DNA of 64,000 bases from positions 610,001-674,000 of the forward strand of contig JAJOZX010000878.1 of assembly GCA_023014485.1 (NCBI GenBank), given 5' to 3'. A program made the translations under genes and the position numbers. This stretch comes from Bathynomus jamesi (taxonomy: Eukaryota; Arthropoda; Malacostraca; Isopoda; Cirolanidae). The notes beneath the pieces were generated by a model that was not told the DNA's origin, made no database searches, and saw nothing but the letters and a program-made list of their open reading frames with translations. Positions 10,192-20,594 of the stretch are shown here, piece by piece (within the stretch, counting starts at the first letter, position 1; each line of letters begins with the position of its first letter).

Positions 10192-11550
10192 CAGGGTGGG
10201 GCACGGGAACCAAGTGTTTTTGGAATAATCAGGAAAATGATATTTATTTTTGTAAAGAAAAATATTGGTAGAACAACATTCGTAAGAACATAGCATTTCA
10301 TGTCATAATAATCATGTACCGAAAATTATATCTGGCATATGATGTCCTTGGCCGTCGACGCATTGTTGAAGGCGTTTACGAAAATTGGCCTCCACTCTTC
10401 CCAGCAGGTCTCTGTTGATTTGGATGATTTGTTGACGGATCGCTTCCTTCAATGCATCTAATGTACGGGGCTTGTCCTCGTAGACACGTGACTTGAGGTA
10501 CCCCCATAGAAAGAAGTCACATGTGGACAAGTCAGGGGACCGAGGGGGCCATGCAATGTCACCAAATCTCGAAATGAGATGGTTGGGAAACAGGGGGCGA
10601 AGAACAGCCATTGACGCTCTGGCGGTGTGTGGCGTGGCCCCATCTTGCTGAAACCACAAATGTCGACGAGCAATACGCCTTCTTCGTAACTCAGGGATGA
10701 AAAAGGTGTTCACCATCTCAATGTAACGCCCAGATGTTATGGTAACGGTAACCCCATTTTGTTCGAAGAAATAGGGACCGATGACGCCAAACTTTCCCAC
10801 CGCGCACCAAACTGTAACCTTAGGGCTATGCAGCGGTTTTTCATGGAGTTGTCGCGGATTTTCAGCAGCCCAATACCGACAGTTTTGATTGTTGACGGCC
10901 CCATTAAGGTGGAAATGGGCTTCATCACTCATTACCACCATCATGTTTTCATTCTGCTCATAAAGTGCAAGCATTTCCTGTGCAAAATTCAGTCGTTGGG
11001 GGCAATCGTTTACATTCAATTCCTGCACCATCGCTAACTTGTATGGGTGAAAATGAATTCTTCATGCAAAATCCGTCTAACAGTACGATTGCTGATTCCG
11101 AGTGCAGCTGAATGTCTCCGAGCAGAGCGGCCTGGGCTTTGCAACATCGCTTGTCTGACCCTTTCAACGTTCTCTGGAGTACGCACAGTGCGTTGCGGCC
11201 CCTTCGGTTTTGTTTTCATTATTGAGCCTCCTGTTCGAAGATTGTTAACCCAACGTAAGATTGTGTCACGAGCGGGAACAGAGTCATTTCGATGAATGTT
11301 GAATCTGCGGCGAAACACACGCTGAACTGCTGTCACTGACTCGCCACTCCTAACAAAATGATCATACGCGAACATGCGATGTTCTAACGTCCACTGCTCC
11401 ATGATGGCACCTGAAAGATAAAGGTGAGTGTTAGTTAAAGTTAAATGCTATGAACCCAAGAATGGAATGCTACCTACCGCACGCCCCTCCCATTCCTAAT
11501 TGCCGATTACTAGCTATTCAAAAAACACTTGATTCCTGTGCCCCACCCTG
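10192..11550 (-). mobile_element. Tc1/mariner (IS630) transposon, DD41D type
   Basis: TIRs start CAGGGTGGGGCACGGGAACC on the left and CAGGGTGGGGCACAGGAATC on the right (reverse complement), about 30 bp. TA flanks both sides (10190-10191, 11551-11552). Length 1359 bp. It carries one transposase gene on the minus strand with a single frameshift, and sits inside transposase A. Confidence 0.9.
10312..11402 (-). pseudogene. DD41D transposase, one frameshift
   Basis: The ATG at 11400-11402 opens MEQWTLEHRMFAYDHF, a helix-turn-helix region with PARDTILRWVNNL and ISNRTVRRILHEEF. A 1-nt insertion near 11050 breaks the frame (EEFIF / HPYKLAMVQELN); the second frame then runs to the TGA at 10312. Catalytic features are VVMSDEAHFHLNG (first Asp), WFQQDGATPHTA (second Asp) and RSPDLSTCDFFLWGYL (third Asp). 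I count 41 residues between the second and third Asp. Total about 363 residues, near full length for the family. It cuts and pastes the element by binding the TIRs. The frameshift is the only visible lesion, so this is a young copy. Confidence 0.9.
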
Positions 11551-11552
11551 TA

Positions 11553-12072
11553 GTATTCATGTCCATGCTGTATCTCTGAAGGAATAGAACCAATTCGTTC
11601 TGTAGTATGTTCAGATATACGTCAGAAGTAATAGTGATGGAAATGAAAACAGGCCAGAGTAGTCCAACGCTCGATAACGGACACCATACTGTCACCTTCT
11701 CTGGATGTAGTGGGTTGGCAACCATAATGTGAGGATTTTCTGAAACCCAAAATCTTGTTTTGTTTGTTCGTGTCCATTCAGATGAAATTGAGCTTCATTG
11801 GAAAACCATGTGACCTGGAGAATGTTCGGAACTTCATCAAGAACAGCACAATACTGGTTGGTAAAAATGTAACTTCTGTTTATTCCATCTGCCGATAAAA
11901 GCTGACTCAACTGAATTTTGTATGGCTGCAGCTATAAATCGACACGACAAATTTTCCTTGCTGTACTGTAGGGAACACACAATTTTTGCGACAGGTGTCG
12001 AATACTCTATTTTGAACTTCTCAAAATTGTCATGTGTGCTTCATTCACTACTTCATTAGAACAGACTGATGG
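11553..12072 (-). pseudogene. Tc1/mariner-type transposase, N-terminal half (element A)
   Basis: The minus strand reads SIRHLSQKLCVPYSTARKI (helix-turn-helix), LQPYKIQLSQLLSADGIN, TWFSNEAQFHLNGHEQTKQ (catalytic region; the usual Asp before EA is Asn here) and, after a frameshift, HPEKVTVWCPLSSVGLLWPVF. In-frame stops and shifts are present. It ends in MDMNT next to the DD41D insertion, and WFQQDG resumes beyond it at 10189. Together with 9859-10189 this was one gene. Confidence 0.75.
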
Positions 12073-12278
12073 ACGCCAAGGGCGTAGCTAGGCGTAAGCG
12101 AAAAAGCTTGTGCTTACACATTGATTTTGGAAAAAAAAAATAACTTTATCGTTGTTTAAAAATGATTTTTTTATGAAATCTAATTGTGAAACAAATTATT
12201 TCCAAAAGATTTGTTGGCGTTGCATCTTAAAGTTAACACTACAGGATGTCAAGAGATATTCTAGTGGTATCTTGGATA

Positions 12279-13230
12279 CGAGGTATGTTCGTAAAGTTCC
12301 CGAACTGATTATGCTGCGCGCGCATCACATGCCACGCATGCACGTCATGTGATGCATGTTGTAGTATAACTCAGTCTGTGTCCAAAGACGGTTACCGCTT
12401 GTTGATATCGTATTTTGTTCTCTCGATATTTACTGTTTTGTGAAGTAATTTTGTGTTTTTTTGTCGCATTTTGTGTATTTGAATAATGGCTACTGTTGTG
12501 CACTTCCATTGCGATGACTGCTGTTCAACGTGATACCCGTACACCTACTTCTCATCACCCGTAACGATGTTTCTGAGAAAATTTTCATCAAGATTGGCAC
12601 GTTGAAGGAGGTCTTGAGACGCAACAACACGTTGCTCTTTCTGCTCGGCAGTCAAGAGTCGTGGCACAAATTTGGCTGACACACGACGCATCCCCAAATT
12701 CTCTCTGAGTACCGTGTGGCATGATCCTGTCGAAATATCCATTTCGTATGCGACTTCCCTGACTGTCAGTCTACTGTTCCCTCGAATCATTTCACGAACA
12801 CAAGCAACAGTGTCATGAGTTCTTGAAGTGGAAGGTCGTTCAACCCTTGCATCGTCCTCCGTCGACGTTCGGCCTTCCTTAAAGCGCTTGTGCCACTCAA
12901 AAGTGGTTGTCCGACTTAAGGCGTCATTGTCAAATGCTGTGTTCAGCATGGCATGGATTTCAGAAGCAGCCTTGCCCGCTTAACGCAAAATTTTATGCAC
13001 ACACGTTGTTCTTCAACAGTAGCCATTATTCAAATGCATAAAATGCAACAAAACACACAAAATGACTTCACAAAACAGTAAATATCGAGAGAAAAATACG
13101 ATATCAACAAGCGGTAACCGCCTTTGAACACAGACTGAGTCACACTACAACATGCACCACATGACGCGCATGCGCGTCATGTGATGCGTGCGCAGCATAA
13201 CCAGTTCGGGAACTTTTTGAACACACCTCG
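12279..13230 (-). mobile_element. mariner deletion derivative with about 200-bp TIRs
   Basis: TA-flanked (12277-12278, 13231-13232). The ends CGAGGTATGTTCGTAAAGTT and, inverted, CGAGGTGTGTTCAAAAAGTT continue as inverted repeats for about 200 bp, through TTTGAATAATGGCTACTGTTG. The TIR therefore includes the transposase start codon. The interior holds only the N-terminal third of the gene. Length 952 bp against about 1.3 kb for a full mariner. Confidence 0.9.
12545..13026 (-). pseudogene. mariner transposase N-terminal fragment
   Basis: The ATG at 13024-13026 opens MATVEEQRVCIKFCVK. A 1-nt shift near 12980 leads into ASEIHAMLNTAFDNDALSR and TTFEWHKRFKEGRTSTEDD, the double helix-turn-helix DNA-binding part of mariner transposases. 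It continues to LDENFLRNIVTGDEK, where a TAG replaces the expected Trp at the start of the catalytic domain. The catalytic domain is deleted. Confidence 0.85.
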
Positions 13231-13673
13231 TATAATAGTGTAATGAAATGACATTCCAAATTGGGTGAAACGGGGATAATTAACAGGGATGGAAAGTATA
13301 CTATTATAATTATAAGATGGAAAAGGATACTTTTAATTATTACAAGTTGCAAAATACACTACTTTGTTCCAATACTTTGTTTCTATTCTGTGCTCTGAAT
13401 AAAAGTGAATTTTCCATCTCAGTTGATTGAATAACCAGTGACTTCTACCCTAAATTCCTAATTTTTAGTGCATCACAGTTTGCCTACGGACAGTTTGCCT
13501 ACGGACAGTTTGCCTACGGACAGTTTGCCTACTGGACAGTTTGCCTACTGGACATTATGCCTATGTGGTATATTTATCCTTACCTTATTTAACTTATTTA
13601 ACTTATTTAACTTCAGATTCATGCAAAAGAATTAATTCAAAATTAAAATGTGTTGTTGCCCTTAATAGCATAA

Positions 13674-13835
13674 ATGTCTGAAAATATATCAAGTAAGAAA
13701 GGGAAACAGAAGTTTTCACATAATGGATATTTGTATGTGTTTGATAAATGTAGCAAGCGCGACCCTTCGTTACTTTTTTGGCGGTGCGAGCAAAAGAGTC
13801 AGTGTATTATAAGGTGTGTATATATAATATGGGTA
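13674..13835 (+). pseudogene. FLYWCH zinc-finger fragment, left arm
   Basis: ATG at 13674. GKQKFSHNGYLYVFDKCSK followed by FWRCEQKSQCIIRC fits the FLYWCH pattern (G-Y-x-Y, then W-x-C...C), a DNA-binding finger found at the N-terminus of MULE transposases. The frame runs on into unrelated arm sequence, so only the finger is meaningful. Confidence 0.7.
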
Positions 13836-13852
13836 CTTTTCCGTTATCTGCC

Positions 13853-14040
13853 CCTTGACGATTGGTTAGGTTAAGTCGTGATATTTTCGTTAAAACTAAC
13901 GAAAATGTCACGACTTAACCTAACCAATCGTCAAGGGCGTACAGTTGACCTAACCGGGCAGTGACGATTGGTTAGGTTAAGTGTGATATTTTTGATAGTT
14001 TTAATGAAAATATCATGACTGAACCTAACCAATCGTCAAT
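13853..14040. repeat. Paired hairpins of the GATTGGTTAGGTTAAG family
   Basis: Two adjacent hairpins (13853-13940 and 13963-14040) are built from CTTGACGATTGGTTAGG and its inverse around a TATTTTCGTTA/TAACGAAAAT core. The same block recurs at 15.72, 20.66, 21.44 and 21.6 kb in Helitron-like sequence. Confidence 0.75.
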
Positions 14041-14049
14041 GGGGCAGAT

Positions 14050-14218
14050 AACGGAAAAGTACCCATATTATATATACACCTTATAATACACTGACTCTTT
14101 GCTCGCACCGCCAAAAAAGTAACGAAGGGTCGCGCTTGCTACATTTATCAAACACATACAAATATCCATTATGTGAAAACTTCTGTTTCCCTTTCTTACT
14201 TGATATATTTTCAGACAT
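14050..14218 (-). pseudogene. FLYWCH zinc-finger fragment, right arm
   Basis: Mirror copy of the left-arm finger on the minus strand, with its ATG at 14216-14218. It has the same GYLYVFDKCSK and FWRCEQKSQC residues, as expected from the inverted repeat. Confidence 0.7.
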
Positions 14219-14380
14219 TTATGCTATTAAGGGCAACAACACATTTTAATTTTGAATTAATTCTTTTGCGTGAATCTGAAGTTAAATAAGTTAAAAGGTA
14301 AGGATAAATATACCACATAGGCATGGTGTCCATAGGCATGGTGTCCAGTAGGCAAACTGTCCAGTAGGCAAACTGTCCGG

Positions 14381-15270
14381 CCACGATCACAGATCATCAA
14401 CAGGATTCCATATTTAATTCTTTCCTTCAGCAGTGGAAGAGGGAACAGCCCCCTCCCACATCTTTCCCCCGCTCCGTGCTTCACACGTCGGTGCTTACAC
14501 ATTAAAAAGGGCTCGCTACGCTCCTGGACGACTCGAACGATCTTTCAGCTGATCACGAACACTTCCCGTTTTCCGAACTGTCTAATGAAATGGTAAATAT
14601 TGTCTGTAGAAGGTGCATCACGAACCTGAAAATGTGCACGAAAGTTTTTTTTTTTGCACAGAGACGCAGGAATTTCCACTAGAATAGAATTTTTTACTAA
14701 TGAATACTTTCTGTTCGAGACTATAAGACGCCATTTTGAATAAAGATGGGCTAGGCTACGCAAGATACTAAGATAATTTAGGCTATGCAACTCCCAATGC
14801 AAAATGATTGTAATGTCGTACAAATTAAAAAAAAAAAAAAAAAAATTCGTTTTTTTTATTTCAGTTAAAAAATTACAAACTTTTAAACTGTCAGATGTTT
14901 AAGAAAATCACTATAATATATATATAATATATATATATATAATATATATATATATAATATATAATATAATATATATATATCTATTATGGAGTATGTATGC
15001 AAAGGATATTTTGTGACCGGGAAATGAAGTGACGTAAATAAGGTCTTGCAATTAAAGTTTTTTATATTTAAAAATCATTTGTTTTGTTTCTAGTGAAGAA
15101 ATTACGTATCCTAAATGACTGTTTCTGCACAGTCGGTTTCAAAAGTCGAGATACATTAGGCCGTACTTACCTACGTCCCAGTCTATCCTAACTTTTGTAA
15201 CTGATGGTATTAACGAAATTATTTCCTTCCATCTACGTAGCTATTTAGCGTCTCGACTGAAAACTTTCTC
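14381..15270. other. Unassigned spacer with (TA)n
   Basis: No gene supported. A (TA)n/AATA tract lies at about 14914-14985 and a poly-A run at 14827-14844. GGTGCTTACACATTAAAAAGG near 14490 partly recalls GTGCTTACACATTGATTTTGG near 12111, but no element could be delimited. Confidence 0.4.
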
Positions 15271-15274
15271 CACA

Positions 15275-15480
15275 CCGTCACTTGGTAACCTTGGCTTTGT
15301 TTCCACTCGAATTGTTCATTCTGACGAAGACAAAGCTTGTTGCTTCACTTTAGACTACAGCTTAGCGTGGAATCCGAACCACGACCCACACGGTGGTCAG
15401 AAATTACAAAGTCCTCGTCGAACGCAATCTCACAACTTCCGGATCAGCAGCAACGCCTCATAACCACTTGACCACCCAGA
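15275..15480 (-). repeat. tRNA-derived SINE
   Basis: The minus strand shows the A-box-like GGGTGGTCAAGTGGTTATGAGG and, about 90 nt later, the B-box CGTGGTTCGGATTCC. Then comes a body (CTTCGTCAGAATGAACAATTC, CAAAGCCAAGGTTACCAAG) shared with the SINE at 62.9-63.1 kb. RNA polymerase III transcription is expected for the family. The gap between the boxes is longer than in a tRNA. Confidence 0.65.
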
Positions 15481-15544
15481 GTACCAGTTTATCAACCAGG
15501 GCTGGTGGATTCGTAGTCAGCGATGCTAATTACTACACAGAGGC

Positions 15545-15680
15545 ATATATATATATATATAATATATATATATATTATAATACACTGTGTGTGTGTGTGT
15601 GTGTATATACTAGCGGAGCGACCGGCGTTGCCGGGTGGATGTTGAAACGCATATTATATATATATATATATATATATATG
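15545..15680. repeat. (TA)n/(GT)n microsatellites flanking a Helitron end
   Basis: TA tract, GTGTGTGTGTGTGTGTA, then a second TA tract at 15655-15680. The Helitron terminus at 15610 lies between them. Confidence 0.85.
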
Positions 15681-15824
15681 CAACAAATAACTGCAATGAC
15701 CGCGCAGTTAGGTCAACTGTACACCCTTGATGATTGGTTAGGTTAAGTCGTGATAATTCGTTAGCTTTAGGTTCAAAATGGAAACGGTTACAAGCATGAA
15801 ACTTCACACACATATTGGTTAGGT
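15610..15824 (-). mobile_element. Helitron 3' end and adjoining body
   Basis: On the minus strand the body ends in a GC hairpin (CCGGCAACGCCGG), 8-9 nt, then CTAG (15613-15610) followed by T. This is the Helitron 3' rule (hairpin, then CTRR, inserted before T). Inward lie GATTGGTTAGGTTAAGTCG and AAGCATGAAACTTCACACAC, shared with other units to 24 kb. The body breaks at 15824 at the LINE insertion and resumes at 20595. Confidence 0.7.
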
Positions 15825-15934
15825 AGCGAACAAGCCGGCGGCACGCAGGTAACCGATCGCCTCTCCGGAGTGGACCAGAGGTTCAGCGCACTAGTGATGT
15901 TGCGTTCGTTGTTGTGCTAGAGCGGTACAGTCTG

Positions 15935-16685
15935 TCATAATGTGTTCAATTGTTTGTGGTGTGTCCTGGCACAGGCGGCAGGTGTCGTCTGTGGAGTGTC
16001 TAGTCTGTGTTTATATGTTAGTAAGTTGAGGTGATGACCACATCGGAATCGTGCTAAGTTAACTCGATCCGATCTGCTCAGGCTGGTCTTTGACCTGTCA
16101 ATGGGTGGCGGCTTCGCACCTAGGACCGTATTCGGACCGAGTCGTGTCAATGCTTTGTGGGTTAGGTGTGTGTGTATGTGTTTTCTGTACTGTGTGATGT
16201 CTGTGGGCATGGTATGGAATGGGTATTTGGTTATAATGTCTCTTGTGTTACCTTAATGGTGCGAGGTGTTGGTGCATGATTGTACATGTAGTGGCAAGGG
16301 TGTTGTGGGTTAGTTGTCGCTAAATGTTCCCTAACTTTCAGTATTTTTGTTTCTCTGTGCAGGTGTTATATTGGTGGTGTTTAAGTACATCCTGTAATGA
16401 TACGAAGTGCGTTGTTTTGTATTGTCTGTAAGGTTTTATGTCTGTGTTTGAGATAATGGGTGCCCAGCATGGGCTAGCGTAGTCCATAAACTAAGCAAAC
16501 ATATTGTTTGTATATGAGTGATATTGTTTCCTTGGTGTCCAAAGTTTGTGCCTGTTAGCTAAGCGTGTTAAGTCTTGACGTACATTTGTCTTTAATGTCC
16601 TGAATGTGGTTTGCAAAAGATAATGTGGTGTTGTATGTGACCCCAAGTATTTTGATCCTGTGAGTGTGTGGAATGTTGGTGGTGT
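15935..16685 (-). pseudogene. LINE C-terminal region
   Basis: The minus strand ends in TSLSRSDRVNLARFRCGHH, LLTYKHRLDTP and a stop near 15935. This L-x-R-x-x-R..LARFRxGHH-L...YKHR-x-D block follows the RT in Jockey/CR1-group LINEs and precedes a Cys-rich tail. It is GT-rich on the plus strand throughout. The 3' UTR is 15825-15934. Confidence 0.7.
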
Positions 16686-17272
16686 TTAGTGTAATCTGTG
16701 GACGTGTGGAGTTATCTGGTGTTCTTTTGTGTTGCTTGTTAGCAAGGTGATGGTTGATTTTGTGGGCGCTACTTTGAGTCTATTGTTTGTGAGCCAGTCT
16801 TGTATACTGTTTATGTATGTTTGTAGGTTATTTGTAACGGTGACGATGTTGTTGTGGGTGGATGTTAGAGTGATGTCATCTGCATATGATGATAAGGTAA
16901 GCTTGTTATCTATGGGTGTTGGAATGTCATGCATCTACAGTATAAGTTGAACATTGTTGGTGAGAGAACAGAGGCTTGAGGGACCCCGTTCGGAAAAAGC
17001 TTGTTTTTGGATGACTTGCCATTAAATGTCATATGTATCTTCCTGAAAGATAGTTGCTCAGCCACCTTTTGGTATTATTGTGCATGTTTGTGTTGAGTAT
17101 TTTGTTTGAAGGGAAGCGTGGGATAGCATCAAATGCTTTACTAATGTCTATTGTGCTAATAGTGTACGTTGAGCTGGTCGTCTGGAGTGATGCCATCCAT
17201 GATGTGCTGCGTGAGGTTAGTGAGTAATGTCGTGGGTGAGTGGTGAGGTCTGAATCCATGTTGAGTAGGCGA
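16686..17272 (-). pseudogene. LINE reverse transcriptase, palm motifs
   Basis: Minus strand, resuming after the hAT: QHGFRPHHSPTTLL (fingers), ISTIDISKAFDAIPR (motif A Asp), GVPQASVLSPTMFNL (motif B) and LSSYADDITLTSTHN (motif C, YADD). Then NNRLKVAPTKSTITLLTS. All the catalytic residues are visible but spread over several frames, so it is inactive. This confirms a non-LTR RT. Confidence 0.88.
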
Positions 17273-17944
17273 CAGAGGCGTACCAATACTTTTTGCCGCT
17301 CGGGGCGAAAATGCCAACGCCCCCCCCCCCCCCGCAACAATTTTCAATTTAAAAACAATTCCTTTACAAAAATACACTTCTAAACAAAACTTTTATTGGA
17401 AGAAAAACTTAAATATAGCAACTTCAATTTTAACAATACTACATAATGTACCGTACATAATACACTACATAATTTTAACAATAACTATATAATGTATAAT
17501 GCCTAGTTAAATTTTTGGACTTTCATAACAGAAAATTCATGAAAGATTTTTTCTATGTCCATTGTCTCTGCAACTTTGCGTTCAATTGAAATAATCGCCA
17601 AATTGCTCAGTCTAGATTGACTTATAGTTGACCTGAGGTAAGTTTTTATAAGTTTCAGTTTCGAGAAACTTCGTTCGCAACTTGCGAATTTAACGCAACT
17701 ATTTGTGGAAATAGTGGCATTGAGGTGGCATATATAGCATTTAATGATGATTTTTCATCAAAACCATGGATATTTTGTACACAAATAACGCGCGACAATG
17801 ATGAGAGAGAATTTTTTGGAGGGTTGCATTTAAAACATAAAACCCAAAATTTTGCATACTGCGCCGCCTGACAGCAATTTGCGCCCCTCGGGAAGTGCCG
17901 CTCGGGGCGGTCGCCCCTCTCGCCCCTCCCTTGATACGCCACTG
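17273..17944. mobile_element. hAT element (672 bp) with 8-bp TSD GTAGGCGA
   Basis: Ends CAGAGGCGTACCAATAC and the inverse of CAGTGGCGTATCAAGGG, each followed by CGCTCGGGGCG-type GC blocks. GTAGGCGA occurs at 17265-17272 and 17945-17952. It keeps a transposase C-terminus on the minus strand, so it is a deletion derivative. Nested in the LINE. Confidence 0.92.
17503..17745 (-). pseudogene. hAT transposase C-terminal domain
   Basis: The minus strand shows ASCERSFSKLKLIKTYLRST, then QSRLSNLAIISIE and FHEFSVMKVQKFN before TAG at 17503-17505. SxERSFSKLKLIK...RL.NLAxxSIE is the dimerisation block of the ZMYM-type hAT transposases. One frameshift just before it. No catalytic core remains. Confidence 0.85.
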
Positions 17945-18366
17945 GTAGGCGATAGTGGTATGTGTGAGTTGATGATTTGTAACATTAGTCTTTGTTACTT
18001 TGGAAGGTGTGCATAGTAAAGTAATGGGTCTGTAGGAAGCTGGTTCTGTTGGATTTCTGTTTGGTTTGAGTAGTGTAATAATTTTACCTGTTTCCATATG
18101 TCAGGAATAATAGTGTGTTGGTATGAGTATGTGCTGATGTTTGTGAGAGCTAGTATTCCCTGTGGGCCCAAGTGTTTAAGGTGTATATTAGATATGTTGT
18201 CTGGTCCAGTAGCCTTCAAATTCTTAATGTTTTTGATGATATTGGTGGTCTGGTCTGTATTGAAGGATGTAATGGTCGTGTCGAGTCTGTAGGTTTTCTT
18301 GTGTCTGGCTGTTTGTCTGTCTGCTTGTTTCTGGTTGTTGTCTCTGTTTAAGTGACTTATCTTTGC
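17945..18366 (-). pseudogene. LINE reverse transcriptase, N-terminal motifs
   Basis: The minus strand between the two hAT insertions reads LKATGPDNISNIHLKHL, then after a shift GKIITLLKPNRNPTEPASY and RPITLLCT. These are RT motifs 0-2 of non-LTR elements (GPDxI, KP...P...SYRPI.L). Broken by at least one frameshift. Confidence 0.8.
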
Positions 18367-18374
18367 GTAGTGAT

Positions 18375-18704
18375 CAGTGGCGACTCGTGGGTTTTGGCCG
18401 CCCTGTGCGGTAGCCAAATTGGCCGCCCCCTTCCTTAAACGTAACATACCTTCCACTACAGCAAACACACGTATATAAAGGATTTACATTTTATTGATTG
18501 AGGAACAATGTAATAATGATGAAAATTGAAACCGGATGATAGACAATAAAAAAAAAAATTTAATAATTCAATTTAAAACATAGAAAACAATATGGTATTT
18601 CGTACCATACCGTACCGTATGCCAGCCTTGGCCAAAATTGGCCGCCCCCCAAAGTGGCCGCCCTGTGCGGTCCGCACACCCGCACACACCACGCTACGCC
18701 ACTG
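18375..18704. mobile_element. hAT MITE (330 bp) with 8-bp TSD GTAGTGAT
   Basis: Ends CAGTGGCGACTCGTGGG and GTAGCGTGGCGTAGCG-type inverse (CTACGCCACTG). GTAGTGAT is present on both sides (18367-18374, 18705-18712). Sub-terminal blocks carry GGCCGCCCTGTGCGG in both arms. No coding content. It sits inside the LINE. Confidence 0.9.
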
Positions 18705-18988
18705 GTAGTGATTAACTAGATGTTAGCTTGTGTATATGTTGGGATATTATTTGGCTGCGACAGATAGCGCGTGTGTGAGGTGTGAATGCCGCTGTTAGAG
18801 TGGGTAATGCTGTTTATAGTCTTGATAGCCTAGATGTATCTGTGGAGTGGTTTAGTGTTATGAATTCCCTGAATGTTTGTTTGTTTTTCTTTAAGTTTGT
18901 TGTTATTTCTGTGTTGAGCTGTTGTATCTGCTGTTTTATAGCTTCTGTGTGTTATGTTTGAGGGTGTTACGTTGCCTTATGAGGTGGG

Positions 18989-19756
18989 CTATTTCTCTAG
19001 TGTAATTTGGATTGTAGTGCCTAATGTTGCCCTTGGGTATGTATGTGTTTGCATATTGATGATCTGATTAAATGTCTTCAGTGTTGTATTGATGTTTATG
19101 ATGGGTGTACTGTTTAATGTCGTGAATTGTTCCTCAGTCTGTGTTTTGACCTGTTCCCAATCAGCTTTCTTGTAATTTCTGTAAGTGTGCCTAAGGCTGT
19201 TGGGGCAGAGTGTAGAACGTGTTGTAATGATGATGGGCAGGTGGTCTGATGACAGTTGTTTTTCTGTTCTCCAGTGTGTATGTGTTGCTAGTGAGGGGGA
19301 ACAGAACGTTATGTATGGGGAGGAGTTTGAGTATCCTGCTTGATGTGGTATGTGTGTATGTTGTTCTGTATTGTTAAGAATGAAGAGGCTATTTAGTTGT
19401 GTGGCTATGTTGGCGCCTCTGGTGTTGCTTTGGTTGTGCAGGTACCAGCTAGTGTCTTTAGCGTTGAAGTCTCCTCCTAAGATGACATTAGTGAGAGAGG
19501 CCAGATTGTGTAACTGTGGATTGTAATTGGCTGGCACCTGAGGTGAACTATCTGGTGGGATGTAAATGTTGATTAGTGTGGTGGTGTGTTTTTCGCGTGT
19601 TTGAATGTTAACTGCCTGTATTTCTATCGTGTTATCTGCTTGGATTGTTTCTAATGTTTTGGGTGGCATCAGTGTAGGTAATGCTTTTACGTATGTAAGT
19701 GATGACTCCACCCCCGTGACCCCCAGTACGATCTTGACGAATCGCCGTGAAGTCAA
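18989..19756 (-). pseudogene. LINE AP-endonuclease, C-terminal part
   Basis: Contains TTTLINIYIPPDSSPQVP, VILGGDFNAKDTSWY and KQLSSDHLPIIIT. GDFNAK...W and SDH are the catalytic Asp/Asn and Asp/His motifs of the AP-endonuclease fold that nicks target DNA for target-primed reverse transcription. It overlaps the preceding fragment, the frame having shifted near 19.7 kb. Ends at a stop before the RT domain, whose frames resume near 18.36 kb after the hAT insertion. Confidence 0.8.
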
Positions 19757-20136
19757 GGATGGTGGGTGTTTTGTGTGTGCGTTTTAGTTTTGTTTCTTGT
19801 ATAAGTGCTATGTGACTGTTTTGTTTATGTAAGAATTCTCTAAGCTGCATGATTTTGTTTGTGAGGCCATCTAAGTTGTACTGTAATATGTTAATATTAT
19901 GCTTCTGTATGTGTCTCATGGTCCTATTGTGTTTGTCTTTGTGTATGGTGACATGTGTATGTTGTAGTGGGGCCTGGATTAGTCTTAATGTCGCCGGAGA
20001 GTAAGAGTAGTCCGGGGAATACGCAATTGCTTCCCGTAAATGAAAACATTAGCACGCTAGTATAGGTCCGGCCCCGCGAGCCGATCGGCACTCTGACCGT
20101 GCCACGCAACAGGCCGTCGACTGCCAGTCTGGCCAA
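19632..20136 (-). pseudogene. LINE 5' ORF region: leader with GDIKTNPGP and start of AP-endonuclease
   Basis: The minus strand reads FPGLLLLSGDIKTNPGP. The xGDxxxNPGP motif precedes the endonuclease in many CR1/L2/Jockey-group LINEs. After a shift come NINILQYNLDGLTNKIMQL, SHIALIQETKLK and GHGGGVITYIRKS, the first blocks of an AP-endonuclease (QET is the metal-binding Glu). The start codon of the true ORF cannot be fixed. Confidence 0.75.
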
Positions 20137-20594
20137 CCGTAGACAGACCGCTGCACGGAGATTTGAGGAAGTTTGGCCACCAGCGCGTTGATGTTTCGGT
20201 TTGACGTCGCCTCTTCTTTGCGTTGACGTGTCCCGCGCTGGAGGATACAGCCACTGTTAGAAGCTTCCTCGTCAGCTGCTAACTGTCGACATACGTTGAG
20301 GTTTTTAGCTCCTTCCTATCAGTTCTTATTATCTTTGGTCAAAATGTGCTGTTTAATACTCTCATTTCTTTTCGTACCTTATTTTCTTTATTAATTTGTC
20401 CAACAATTTGGGATTGGAAGTATATAATGAAATTATTCTGGTCATGTCCTTCAAATGTTTTGATAAAAAGTTCTTTTAGGATTTTCTTTCAATCAAGAAT
20501 AAAGAGAATGAATTCTTTACTAAATTTTGCTTTATTCTTTCTATCTCTTTACGAAAAATGATAACTTTCGTGGTGGTGTTCCTTTTCAATTATC

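Larger units (their letters stand above)
13475..14380. mobile_element. Foldback (MULE-like) element with FLYWCH finger in both arms
   Basis: Two arms of about 380 bp are near-perfect inverted repeats (13475-13860 and 14040-14380). The outer ends are a short tandem of CAGTTTGCCTACGGA on the left and its inverse (GTAGGCAAACTGTCC) on the right. Inward the arms match base for base through AAGTAAGAAAGGGAAACAGA to TACTTTTCCGTTATCTGCC. The centre holds two smaller hairpins. No convincing TSD found. FLYWCH fingers are typical of Mutator-like elements, which is the basis for MULE-like. Confidence 0.8.
15825..20594 (-). mobile_element. Jockey/CR1-group LINE, inserted in Helitron, with two nested hATs
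   Basis: Removing 15825-20594 restores the repeat phrase ...TTGGTTAGGT / CCCGAGGTTGTGCACC seen uninterrupted elsewhere (for example 21525-21540 inverted), with a 4-bp AGGT at both edges (15821-15824, 20595-20598). The minus strand encodes, in order, a short leader with GDIKTNPGP, an AP-endonuclease, the reverse transcriptase and a C-terminal basic/Cys region. After subtracting the two hAT insertions the LINE is about 3.75 kb. Many frameshifts. Confidence 0.85.

Noticed and set aside
13476..13550. CRISPR-like short repeat (CAGTTTGCCTACGGA)
   Set aside because: Contiguous tandem units without spacers, at the tip of a foldback transposon in a eukaryotic sequence.
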